Shown: positions 51,159-59,989 of the stretch, piece by piece
Numbering within the stretch: the first letter of the stretch is position 1
Layout of the letters: every line of letters starts with the position of its first letter
Assembly: GCA_039028895.1 (NCBI GenBank)
Contig: JBCCHF010000033.1
Location: 1 to 64,000 of the forward strand
DNA length: 64,000 nt
From: JAHDCJ01 sp039028895
GTDB taxonomy: Bacteria > Bacteroidota > Bacteroidia > Chitinophagales > Saprospiraceae
Reading direction: 5' to 3'
Notes under the pieces: generated by a model
The model's input: the letters and a program-made list of their open reading frames with translations, nothing else
Told to the model about the DNA's origin: nothing
Database searches by the model: none
Program-made: the position numbers and the translations under genes

Positions 51159-52166
51159 CTACTGTTTGAGAAACTGTTGAGAATCGTGATTCGGATAGGT
51201 CAGCCCAATTATTTTTCGAATACGGTCAAGGGTGTCCATCAAAAGCAGGCTAAACTCATGGCTCATTAGAGGGCTTTCGATCAATCTTTGACTAATCTGA
51301 AATTGCAGTTCTTTTGCCTGGTAGTTATAGCCGTTTCCCCTGTGGAAAAAGGACATTGGGCCTTCAGGTTTATCTCCAATTTTTGTGTAAAGAAAATTAG
51401 GTTCATGCCATCTTGCGGGTATTCTGATATATCCTTTTTCACCTTCAATGACCGCCTCATTTTCCAATTCTTCTTCAAAAGATGAATATATATTTGCTAC
51501 AGCACTGTCCTGAAATGTCATTTTTACAGAACAGGTCATGTCGACTTCTGTATCCGTAAAGGTGGCTTCTGCTTCGATGGTCTCTGGCCGACCCAAAAGC
51601 AATAGGGAAAGAAACACCGGATAGATTCCGATGTCCAATAAAGTACCTCCTCCAAGATATTTGTTAAACAGGCGGCTCTCCGGGTCATAGGTAGCCTTAA
51701 AACCAAAATTTGCGGTAACTGAATTAAGTTTCCCCAATTTGTTACTGGCAGTAAGCTCAACCAGTTTTTTGATATGCGGATGAAAACGCGTCCAGAAAGC
51801 TTCCATCAAAAACGTCCTTTTTTCCCTAGCAAGGGCCACCATACTCATTACTTCCTCATAGTTTATTGCGAATGGTTTCTCACAAAGTACAGCAATCCCT
51901 GCATTTAGACACATCATCGTGTTTTGGGCATGTAAATGGTGAGGGGTGGCAATGTAAACAACGTCTATCTTGGGAGTTTTTAAAATCTCTTCATAGCTTC
52001 CATAGGCGTGTTGGGCATCATGTTCCATGGCAAATTTATTGGCTTTTTCTATGGACCTTGAAGCCACAGCCAAGAGCGTAGCCCCAGGTACAGATTTGAG
52101 ACCAATTGCAAATTTACTGGCAATATTTCCCAAGCCAATTATTCCCCAATTGAACGTTTCTTTCAT
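51159..52166 (-). CDS. Gfo/Idh/MocA-family oxidoreductase
   Basis: A 335-residue NAD(P)-dependent sugar oxidoreductase. The Rossmann motif is WGIIGLGNIASKFAIGL, the family EKP motif is in CEKPFAINYEEV, and GGGTLLDIGIYPVFLSL with its catalytic-region residues follows. ATG 52166 forms an ATGA overlap with the stop of the preceding gene, so it is preferred to the in-frame start at 52196. It probably oxidises or epimerises a sugar from the locus; substrate unknown. Confidence 0.88.
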   Translation of the reverse strand: MKETFNWGIIGLGNIASKFAIGLKSVPGATLLAVASRSIEKANKFAMEHDAQHAYGSYEEILKTPKIDVVYIATPHHLHAQNTMMCLNAGIAVLCEKPFAINYEEVMSMVALAREKRTFLMEAFWTRFHPHIKKLVELTASNKLGKLNSVTANFGFKATYDPESRLFNKYLGGGTLLDIGIYPVFLSLLLLGRPETIEAEATFTDTEVDMTCSVKMTFQDSAVANIYSSFEEELENEAVIEGEKGYIRIPARWHEPNFLYTKIGDKPEGPMSFFHRGNGYNYQAKELQFQISQRLIESPLMSHEFSLLLMDTLDRIRKIIGLTYPNHDSQQFLKQ

Positions 52167-53491
52167 TTTTTGGTCTGGATGTTTTCGATGATCCAATTTC
52201 CAACATCCTTGCCTTGTAAAACACCATTTTCAATGGCTGGCATATAGTGGATGCCACCATACAGTCGGCTTATTGCTGCCTCTTCTGAAGCATCATAAAA
52301 TGAATCGAATGATCGGACAGGCAGACCATATTTAACTTCAGTACTGTCAATAAAACTAAAATTATCTCCAAACAAGCCTGTTAAAGCGACTGAGGCTGCA
52401 GAAGATATCACACTATGCCCACTAGTGTATTCCGGAAACGGAGGAGTTTGCAATAAAGGGGCCCAATCTTCATCAACATGTTCGTTAATAACAGTTTCTG
52501 GTCTAATCAGAACACTTCTCCATTTTTCATCCCAACAACTGATAAAGCCATCGGCCAGGGCAATTGAAGTAATGGCATAGGCTTCAGCAGTCTCCATCAA
52601 ATCTGCTCCTGCTTTATTTGAAGCAATTTTGGTGATGCCAATCCAATGTCCCCCGGGAGTAATTTTCTTTGTGGCAAACATGACATGCCCCATTTGGTGA
52701 GAAACATATGGATTGCAATCCCAGAAGCTGGCGATTTCTGCACGTTCTTCATTTAGGTTTTTAACAGCCTCATACACCTCCATCAACTCTTTAAAGAACT
52801 GGCTCTTGGGCGACATATCATACGGCGTAGGTGGTGGTGGTACAAACTGGTTGGCAGAATCAAGTACAAATGTTCTGATGGTCTTCCAATGTGGCTCGAT
52901 CCCATCCATATAAGCCGGAGGCGTTGGTTTCCAGGAGTCTGGCTCATCATCAAAGGTGTATCTTGGGAAAGTCCTGGTCTCTTTATAATTATCCTCGGCT
53001 GACCAGGCAAGAATGTGATCAGCTACTGCTTTCCCGTAGTTCATGGAGTTTTCATAAACAGCGGTAGAAAGCCCCATATCTTTAAATTTACTATACGTTT
53101 CCTCCTCGAATGATTCCATCATGTCTTCAGAGAAGACCAAGGCTTTTCCACATGTCAAAAATGCATGAACAGCGGCAAGTGGGAAACAATATTCTTTCCC
53201 TTCTTCAGGCTGCGGAACTTCTTCAAGCTCGTTTAATTGTCCTGCAAATGAGAGATACTCCTCGTAGGCAGGTAATAAGGCTTCATATGCTGCAATACTT
53301 GGGTAAGCATAAATCCTTGAAGCTGCAGGAGGTGAAAATATGTCGTGAACAATTACATCAGTCAATTGCTGTACAGAGGCATGCAGATTGACTGGATTGT
53401 TTACCCTTTTTTCATCTACCTCGATTGTTGTTTCACAAGAAAACAAACTGCAAATAACAATTGAGAATATAGCAAGTACTGTTTTTTTCAC
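52163..53491 (-). CDS. Vanadium-haloperoxidase/PAP2-superfamily lipoprotein
   Basis: A 442-residue exported protein. GTG 53491, four bases after the stop of the GH65 gene, gives a clean lipoprotein signal (KKTVLAIFSIVICSLFSC); the longer frame from TTG 53530 would add a charged leader. All three vanadate/phosphate-binding motifs are there: K-x6-RP as KWRSVLIRP, SGHS as PEYTSGHSVISSAA, and R-xxx-G-x-H as SRLYGGIHYMPA. The family covers vanadium haloperoxidases and acid phosphatases; which activity applies cannot be told. It ends in an ATGA overlap with the oxidoreductase. Confidence 0.82.
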   Translation of the reverse strand: MKKTVLAIFSIVICSLFSCETTIEVDEKRVNNPVNLHASVQQLTDVIVHDIFSPPAASRIYAYPSIAAYEALLPAYEEYLSFAGQLNELEEVPQPEEGKEYCFPLAAVHAFLTCGKALVFSEDMMESFEEETYSKFKDMGLSTAVYENSMNYGKAVADHILAWSAEDNYKETRTFPRYTFDDEPDSWKPTPPAYMDGIEPHWKTIRTFVLDSANQFVPPPPTPYDMSPKSQFFKELMEVYEAVKNLNEERAEIASFWDCNPYVSHQMGHVMFATKKITPGGHWIGITKIASNKAGADLMETAEAYAITSIALADGFISCWDEKWRSVLIRPETVINEHVDEDWAPLLQTPPFPEYTSGHSVISSAASVALTGLFGDNFSFIDSTEVKYGLPVRSFDSFYDASEEAAISRLYGGIHYMPAIENGVLQGKDVGNWIIENIQTKK

Positions 53492-53495
53492 AGCT

Positions 53496-55529
53496 TTATT
53501 TTTTAGATACAAAATACGTTTTCTCATCAATTCCTGCTCCTGTAATCTTCAAAGAAAGCCACTTTGCTGGAATACCTTTGGAATCCAACTGAATCACCCC
53601 TTCATGGGTAATTTCCAGACCTGCCATGCCGTAGATCAGTGTTTGTAAAGTTCCTCCTGCTCCTGTTGCAAAATATGGATTGGTGCCTCCTGCAGTTTCT
53701 GCAATTACACCGAATGGCGGTACTTCATTTGGTTTGTATGACTGTATAAACATATCATAGGCTTTTTCATAATTACCCAAGCGTGCATAGAGCGTCGATA
53801 AGACTGAAAATCCCATTGCAGGACCATTCTTGTCCATTCTTGGTTCGTAGTATTCGAGATCGCGAATGATATCTGCTCTTTCTGTAATGATATTCATTGG
53901 ATAAGCTAAAAGGTTGACATCAGCCTGTTTGATTATTGCCCCATCATAAGTGGCATTTTCGCGTGTAGTGCCATCCTCAAATTTAAGGATAGGAATATTA
54001 TCTGCTACATGCTGCCAATCGGGATCCGGAGTCAATCCTAATTCTTTTGCCGCTGCCACAGCAGCTTCCAGGACTGTAATGGCCATTCCATTGGTATAGG
54101 CATTATTATCGATATTTTCTTCATATTCATTTGCTCCGATCACATTATTGATGTCGTATTTCCCCGGGCCATTCCTTTCTACCCGGCTTGTCCAGAAGTC
54201 GGCAATTTCTCTGATCATGGGGTAGCCTCTTGTTTCCAGCCACTCCTTGTCTTTTGTAAGCTGGTAAAACTTCCAGGCGGCCCAGCCGATATCTGCTGAA
54301 ATATGGTGTTGGAAGGGCCCTGTTAAAGCCCAAACGGGTGTATCTTCTGAGCCATCTGCCGCCGATTCCCAGGGGTACATCGCCCCATCATATCCATGAG
54401 CGAATGCATTTTGCCGGGCAGCGTCCAGTCTTTCGAATCGATATTCAAGGAGTGATTGAGCAATTTCAGGCTGGAGCATTAATAGTGGCGGATACATCCA
54501 AATTTCGGTATCCCAGAAAACATGGCCATTATAGCCCAAACCTGAAAGACCCATTGGGGAAAGACTATACGCCGTACCTTTTCTGGCAAAGGAATACAAA
54601 TGGTACAAAGCGAACCTGACGTCACGCTGGGCATTATCATCTCCCTGAATGATGATATCACTTTTCCAGAGTTTATTCCAGGCAGCATTATGCCTGCTAA
54701 GTAATCGGTCAATGCCTTCAAGGGCCGCGAAAATGGTCAATCGTTCTGCCTCGTTATGCGGATCCTCATAATGTTCTGTAGAGCAAGTAGAAGCGACAAT
54801 TGCAAAACGGTATGACTCCCCTGCTTTAAGTCGTTTTGAGAACTTTGCGAGGTGCATATTATAGTCCCAGTCTTCATGAATAATATCCGGCTCTGATCCA
54901 TGTTTTTCAGGAAAAATGAAGCTATTTGAAGCCGCTAACAGGTGTTTTCCGGAAGGACTATCTGCTACGGATGTCAAGAGGGGAATTTTCACATGCGGCC
55001 TGTCGATCTCACTGTAAAAATTACGTATATCATTGAGGTGATTGGGTGATTCGATAACAGAAATCGGGGTGATCTCAATATCCTGATTAGCTCTCACATC
55101 TACGATGATCAGGGCTGTATACGGCAAATGCCTTAAAGCCATGATCTTATGACTCACCCAGGCTTTTTCGCCAACTTCGAAAGTTGTTTCAAGTACTGCC
55201 TGTCTCATGTCGAGCACCTGCTTATAATTTTTAATATTGCCCGGATGAATGTGGTGTCCATCAACATTCATCCTCATATTGACATGATTGAATGATTTCA
55301 GAATATTTGAAACCCTGCCTCTTTGATAATAATCGTAAACACCATTTAAGACGACATCACTGACCTGCAAAGGTTCCGGAGAAGAAACGATGCCAATCAT
55401 ACCATTCGCAACCGTTACGCCGAAATAGTTATTGGGATCAATATCAGTAGCCTCAACATGCCAGGTAGAATTATGGGAAAAGGAAAAGTTAGCTGTAACA
55501 AGAAAAATTAGCAATAGTAAAAAACGCAT
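53496..55529 (-). CDS. Exported glycoside hydrolase family 65 enzyme
   Basis: A 677-residue enzyme with a cleavable signal peptide (FLLLLIFLVTANFSFS), so it acts in the periplasm or at the surface. The (alpha/alpha)6 barrel carries GHVFWDTEIWMYP, and the general acid Glu is in VIGANEYEENIDNNAYTNG (near residue 490). Family members include maltose, trehalose and kojibiose phosphorylases and the hydrolysing acid trehalases. Export points to a hydrolase rather than a phosphorylase, since the periplasm holds little phosphate-sugar metabolism; this is an inference. It lies directly before the haloperoxidase-like gene. Confidence 0.85.
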   Translation of the reverse strand: MRFLLLLIFLVTANFSFSHNSTWHVEATDIDPNNYFGVTVANGMIGIVSSPEPLQVSDVVLNGVYDYYQRGRVSNILKSFNHVNMRMNVDGHHIHPGNIKNYKQVLDMRQAVLETTFEVGEKAWVSHKIMALRHLPYTALIIVDVRANQDIEITPISVIESPNHLNDIRNFYSEIDRPHVKIPLLTSVADSPSGKHLLAASNSFIFPEKHGSEPDIIHEDWDYNMHLAKFSKRLKAGESYRFAIVASTCSTEHYEDPHNEAERLTIFAALEGIDRLLSRHNAAWNKLWKSDIIIQGDDNAQRDVRFALYHLYSFARKGTAYSLSPMGLSGLGYNGHVFWDTEIWMYPPLLMLQPEIAQSLLEYRFERLDAARQNAFAHGYDGAMYPWESAADGSEDTPVWALTGPFQHHISADIGWAAWKFYQLTKDKEWLETRGYPMIREIADFWTSRVERNGPGKYDINNVIGANEYEENIDNNAYTNGMAITVLEAAVAAAKELGLTPDPDWQHVADNIPILKFEDGTTRENATYDGAIIKQADVNLLAYPMNIITERADIIRDLEYYEPRMDKNGPAMGFSVLSTLYARLGNYEKAYDMFIQSYKPNEVPPFGVIAETAGGTNPYFATGAGGTLQTLIYGMAGLEITHEGVIQLDSKGIPAKWLSLKITGAGIDEKTYFVSKK

Positions 55530-55583
55530 TGTTCGAGTGATATTTTAATTTCAAATCATTTCAATAAATAAGGCCGGATTCCA

Positions 55584-56603
55584 TTAGGGCAATTTTCTTC
55601 CATAAGCTTCAATCATCCGATATGGGTACATTTCAGGTGGTTGACTGACCTTATCCAGTTTATCCAATTCTTCAGCAGTCAATTCAATCTCTGATGTTTT
55701 TAAGTTATCATCCAGTTGTTGCATATTTCGGACACCAATAATCACTGAAGCGACCCCGGCTTGGGCCTTTACCCATGCCAAAGCGATTTGAGAGTATGTC
55801 ACACCACGTTCCTCGGCAATCTTTCCGACTGCATCAATGATGGCCCAATTGCGGTCGGTATTACGGCGATCCCAGGCTTCTTCTGTATGATCCGGCATAC
55901 CGCCAATCCGGCCTTCTGTATAGTCTTTGGGCTTGTTTTCACGTTTATATTTTCCGGAAAGGAAGCCACCACCAAGTGGTCCCCAGGGTGTCAATCCTAC
56001 CCCTTCAGTTTTGCAAAGTTCAGTAAACTCGTATTCTATATCTCGCTTTACCAGGCTATATTGATACTGTGCTGCAATGAATCTTGACCAGCCTTTAGAA
56101 TCACTTACGGCCAAAGCCTTCATCATGCGCCAGGCTTTGAAATTGGAAACACCAATGTATCGAATCTTGCCGGTAGTGACCAGGTCATCCAATGCTCTTA
56201 AAGTTTCTTCCAAAGGGGTTACCGGGTCTTCGCAATGCAGATACAACAGGTCAATGTAATCGGTGTCAAGTCTGCCCAAACTTTCATGAACGCCGTCCAT
56301 GATATGATGTCGAGAAAGCCCCTTATTATTGATGCCTTTATGTACAGGAAAATTAACTTTAGTGGCCAGGATTACCTCCTTCCTTTTCTCCTTAAGAGCT
56401 TTGCCTACAATTTTTTCTGAAACACCGCCTGCATATACATCTGCTGTATCAAGATGATTGCCTCCGGCATCAAGGAACCTGTGAATCATTTTTATGGAAT
56501 CTGATTCATTAGCGCCTCTCCCTGAGGTTTCTCCAAAAGTCATAGTGCCCAGACAGAGATCTGTTACCAAAAGTCCTGAATTTCCCAATTGTTTATATTT
56601 CAT
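55584..56603 (-). CDS. Aldo/keto reductase
   Basis: A 339-residue NADPH-dependent oxidoreductase. Catalytic residues: Asp and Tyr in HLDTADVYAGGVSEKI, Lys in LATKVNFPVHKG, His in LLYLHCEDPVTP. IRYIGVSNFKAWRM and the C-terminal SVIIGVRNMQQLDDNL bind the cofactor. The length fits the YajO/Tas-like group (AKR11-13 type). It lies 12 bases after the FG-GAP lipoprotein gene and 54 before the GH65 gene, so it belongs to the sugar locus. Confidence 0.9.
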   Translation of the reverse strand: MKYKQLGNSGLLVTDLCLGTMTFGETSGRGANESDSIKMIHRFLDAGGNHLDTADVYAGGVSEKIVGKALKEKRKEVILATKVNFPVHKGINNKGLSRHHIMDGVHESLGRLDTDYIDLLYLHCEDPVTPLEETLRALDDLVTTGKIRYIGVSNFKAWRMMKALAVSDSKGWSRFIAAQYQYSLVKRDIEYEFTELCKTEGVGLTPWGPLGGGFLSGKYKRENKPKDYTEGRIGGMPDHTEEAWDRRNTDRNWAIIDAVGKIAEERGVTYSQIALAWVKAQAGVASVIIGVRNMQQLDDNLKTSEIELTAEELDKLDKVSQPPEMYPYRMIEAYGRKLP

Positions 56604-56614
56604 TTTTTATCGTT

Positions 56615-59600
56615 TTATAATTCGAAGTCTGACGGACAAACAACCTGTAAAGTTGCCCTGTTCCTGGACACCACATAACATGCTTTATTATTGATCGTTA
56701 TTGGCCGAATCTTTTTGACTTGTTTTTTTAATCTGACATCTCCTAAAGTTGAGACTTCCATTTGACCATCGTTGCCAAATGCCAAAATGTGCCCGGGGCT
56801 GGCGTCATACCACCCCAGTTCAATGTTTGCATCGAAAAAATTTCCGCCAAGGAGGACTTCCTTTTTGTTATCTCCGTTAAAATCTGCAAGACTGGCAGCA
56901 TTGAGTAATGAGAATTGAAGTTCATCAGGAAGCGCCTGTACCTCAAATTGGCTATTTCCGGTATTCTCATAGTAAGCCGACGACAAATAGTTAGCCTCAT
57001 AATAGATTGCCTCAGTTAGTTTTTCTTTACCAAATATTTCTTGTACAGAGGCTGCTGCCAGGTCTTTTGAATACAGGTATCTTTTCTTAAGTTTTACCAT
57101 TTGCTTGGTCAATTCAGCATAATTTGCAAATGGAATTTCTTGTCCTTCAACGAAATAGGTTACAATTTGCTCAATTTTCCCATTACTATCAAAATCATTG
57201 ACGTACAAGCGGACTGGCTCATCAGCAGTTGGTTTAAATTTTGTGTTTTGGCCTAGATTCCCTGCGATTAAATCGATATCTCCATCGCCATCAAAGTCAT
57301 GAGGCAAGACAAAATTCCACCATCCCTTTTCTTTACCCAGTGGTCTTTTTGAAAATTTACCTTTTTTATTTTCAAACAGCTGAATAGCATCCCATTCCAT
57401 TGCCAAGATCAGATCCTGATCACCATCCATATCAATATCGCTCCAATGGCCATTTTTGACCATTCCAACTTTTGCAAGACCGTCCGAAACTGCGGATGTT
57501 ACATCTTCAAATTGGCCGCTACCCAGATTTTTGAAAAGGAAAGATGTTGGTACTTCTCCATAATTCCAGACTTCTGCCCTTGCGCCTATGAAAAAATCCA
57601 AAAGCCCATCGTCATTAAAATCTGCTGGCAAAACACAGGATGCCGTTAATCTGGCGCCAGGGAAAAAGATCTGTTCATCAAAATTACCATTGCCGTCATT
57701 CAGGTAAATTCGCTGTCGGGTAGGCTCTTCTTTAGTCCGATACTCATTTCCACCACTGGCCACTACAAGGTCAAGATCACCATCATTCTCAATATCAGCA
57801 AAAACAGCATCAACATCTTCGAAAATGCTGTCATTGCGCATGAGGTCAGAAGAACGCTCAGTAAACTTACCAGTCGCATCTTGAATAAAGAGAACTGAGT
57901 GTTTTCGTTTTGAAGAGCCAATAAAAACATCTTCAAGGCCATCGCCATTTACATCTCCAACTGCAAGTGCAGGCCCTTCGGAGGAGACCATATGAGGTAT
58001 GAGTGGTTCACGATCAAATTCGACAAAAGGGTTTTCTTTATGTAAATAATCAAGACCAATTTCAGAAGCTATCTCTTTCAAATTCAATCTACTATCGTCT
58101 TTATCTTCAAAAATGGAATAATCAAATCTTTGCAATCCTTCTTCCCATTTCAGAGTAGTCTTTGAGTTATAGTTTAGGGACGTGATTTCTGCATAGGTTT
58201 GGTCAGGCCAAACCACTATTGCCCTTTTAATATCCGCTGTATCTCCAACTCCTATATGTATACCTGGAGCAACAGAAGATTGATAGCCCCTGACAGGGAA
58301 ATTTTCAAATACCAGGTGATCCATTCCTTTTTGAACCACCACTTTTGCGCCAATTGCAAGGCTATTTTCCGGTGCACCGGAAAGATCAAACATCAGGTAA
58401 TTCTGGTCTTTGGATTGGTTTTGTATGGTTTTGTTTTCATATAAAAATGGGGTGTCATCGATGTTGTTAACCACAATATCTAGGTCGCCATCATTATCAA
58501 AATCGGCATAAACTGCACCGTTAGAATAAGAAGTCTGATCATTAATGATTTGGTTGCCAATATCCTCGAACTTTAAGTCTGTTGTGTTAAGTAGAAACTT
58601 ATTCTTCAATTTAATTTGCGGCATCTTTTCCACATACTGCAGATCGGATTCTGTCATATCATTGAACTCTGCCTTATATTTTACCTCATGATCTGATTTG
58701 AAATTGATATAATCAATATCATTCATCCGCCTGGGTATGCCATTACTAACAAACAAATCACGATAACCATCATGATCAAAGTCGAGGAACAACGGGGCCC
58801 ACGACCAGTCAGTAGCATGAACATCGGCAAATATGCCAATTTCACTAAATTGACCTTTCCCATCATTGAGATGCAGATTGTTACGGGCAAATTGCGGGTG
58901 ATATCCATGCCCTAATTTGAACATAAAGATGGAATACCCATCTTCTCCGAGAGAACTTTTAAGAATAAACGGGTCTTTGGGCATCATATCAAGCGTAATG
59001 ATTTCGGCATGCCCATCATTATTAATATCAGCTATATCAACCCCCATTGAGAATCTGCTGCCGTGGTCCATCCTTGATGTGAAAACTTCCTCGAAGGTGC
59101 CATCTTTTTGATTTATGTAGAAATAATCATTTTCATGGAAATCGTTGGCGACAAAAATATCTGTCCAACCATCGAGGTTGATATCACTAGCAACAACACC
59201 TAAGCCATAACCAATGGCTGTACTGAAGATCCCTGCCTGCTGTGTGACATCTGTAAATTTTGGTCCTTCGTCTGAGCTGTCATTTCTTAATAGTCGATCT
59301 CCTGCAGTTGGGTGGAACTCAGAAAACTGTTTTCTTTTCCCGAATGTACCATTTTGATGTACAGAGTGGTTGAGTTGGTACATATCAAGATCGCCATCCT
59401 GATCATAATCAAAAAATGCAGCCTGTGTACCAAAGCCTACAAGGTCAAGTCCGTAGTCAGAAGCCTGGTCTTCGTATAATGGAATACCATTTTCAATTTC
59501 ACGGCAGATATAAAATTGGTTTTGGCCTTTTTTGATATTAAAATTGCCAAGCTGGGAAACGTAAAGATCCAGCAAGCCATCATTATTGATATCGACAACA

Positions 59601-59971
59601 GAGCAACCAGTTGTCCATCCGTCAATTCCGCCGATCCCTGCGGCTTCAGTGATATCTTCAAATTGAAAGTCACCCTTATTTAGGAACATCTTGTTTAGTC
59701 CCATATTACTTGTAAAGAACAGGTCAGTTTTACCGTCATTGTTAAAATCACCAGCAGCAACACCTCCCCCATTATAAAAATACATGTACGTAAATACATT
59801 GAAATGAGCGTCTTGTTCAAGGATGTTATTAAACTCAAGGCCAGTTCTATCAGCATTGTGGAGCTCAAAAATTGCCTGGGCATTCTCCTCAGCGGGAGTT
59901 GAACAACCATTTAAAAAGTAAAAGGTCAGCCCAAGAAGCCAAACAATTGTTATTCTCTTTGACAGCGTCAT
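56615..59971 (-). CDS. Giant FG-GAP/VCBS and ASPIC/UnbV lipoprotein (copy 2)
   Basis: An 1118-residue lipoprotein (ATG 59971; signal ends LTFYFLNGCSTP). Repeated calcium-binding FG-GAP/VCBS motifs such as GDFNNDGKTDLFFTSN, DINNDGLLDLYVSQ and GDVNGDGLEDVFIG form one or two seven-bladed propellers. An ASPIC/UnbV module lies mid-protein (NFPVRGYQSSVAPGIHIGVG, near 570). The layout matches the CRTAC1-like proteins found beside SusC/SusD pairs in Bacteroidota. It is probably a surface glycan- or protein-binding component. Paralogous to the next gene; the gap is 18 bases. Confidence 0.85.
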   Translation of the reverse strand: MTLSKRITIVWLLGLTFYFLNGCSTPAEENAQAIFELHNADRTGLEFNNILEQDAHFNVFTYMYFYNGGGVAAGDFNNDGKTDLFFTSNMGLNKMFLNKGDFQFEDITEAAGIGGIDGWTTGCSVVDINNDGLLDLYVSQLGNFNIKKGQNQFYICREIENGIPLYEDQASDYGLDLVGFGTQAAFFDYDQDGDLDMYQLNHSVHQNGTFGKRKQFSEFHPTAGDRLLRNDSSDEGPKFTDVTQQAGIFSTAIGYGLGVVASDINLDGWTDIFVANDFHENDYFYINQKDGTFEEVFTSRMDHGSRFSMGVDIADINNDGHAEIITLDMMPKDPFILKSSLGEDGYSIFMFKLGHGYHPQFARNNLHLNDGKGQFSEIGIFADVHATDWSWAPLFLDFDHDGYRDLFVSNGIPRRMNDIDYINFKSDHEVKYKAEFNDMTESDLQYVEKMPQIKLKNKFLLNTTDLKFEDIGNQIINDQTSYSNGAVYADFDNDGDLDIVVNNIDDTPFLYENKTIQNQSKDQNYLMFDLSGAPENSLAIGAKVVVQKGMDHLVFENFPVRGYQSSVAPGIHIGVGDTADIKRAIVVWPDQTYAEITSLNYNSKTTLKWEEGLQRFDYSIFEDKDDSRLNLKEIASEIGLDYLHKENPFVEFDREPLIPHMVSSEGPALAVGDVNGDGLEDVFIGSSKRKHSVLFIQDATGKFTERSSDLMRNDSIFEDVDAVFADIENDGDLDLVVASGGNEYRTKEEPTRQRIYLNDGNGNFDEQIFFPGARLTASCVLPADFNDDGLLDFFIGARAEVWNYGEVPTSFLFKNLGSGQFEDVTSAVSDGLAKVGMVKNGHWSDIDMDGDQDLILAMEWDAIQLFENKKGKFSKRPLGKEKGWWNFVLPHDFDGDGDIDLIAGNLGQNTKFKPTADEPVRLYVNDFDSNGKIEQIVTYFVEGQEIPFANYAELTKQMVKLKKRYLYSKDLAAASVQEIFGKEKLTEAIYYEANYLSSAYYENTGNSQFEVQALPDELQFSLLNAASLADFNGDNKKEVLLGGNFFDANIELGWYDASPGHILAFGNDGQMEVSTLGDVRLKKQVKKIRPITINNKACYVVSRNRATLQVVCPSDFEL

Positions 59972-59989
59972 AATTTTCAAATTCCTCTA

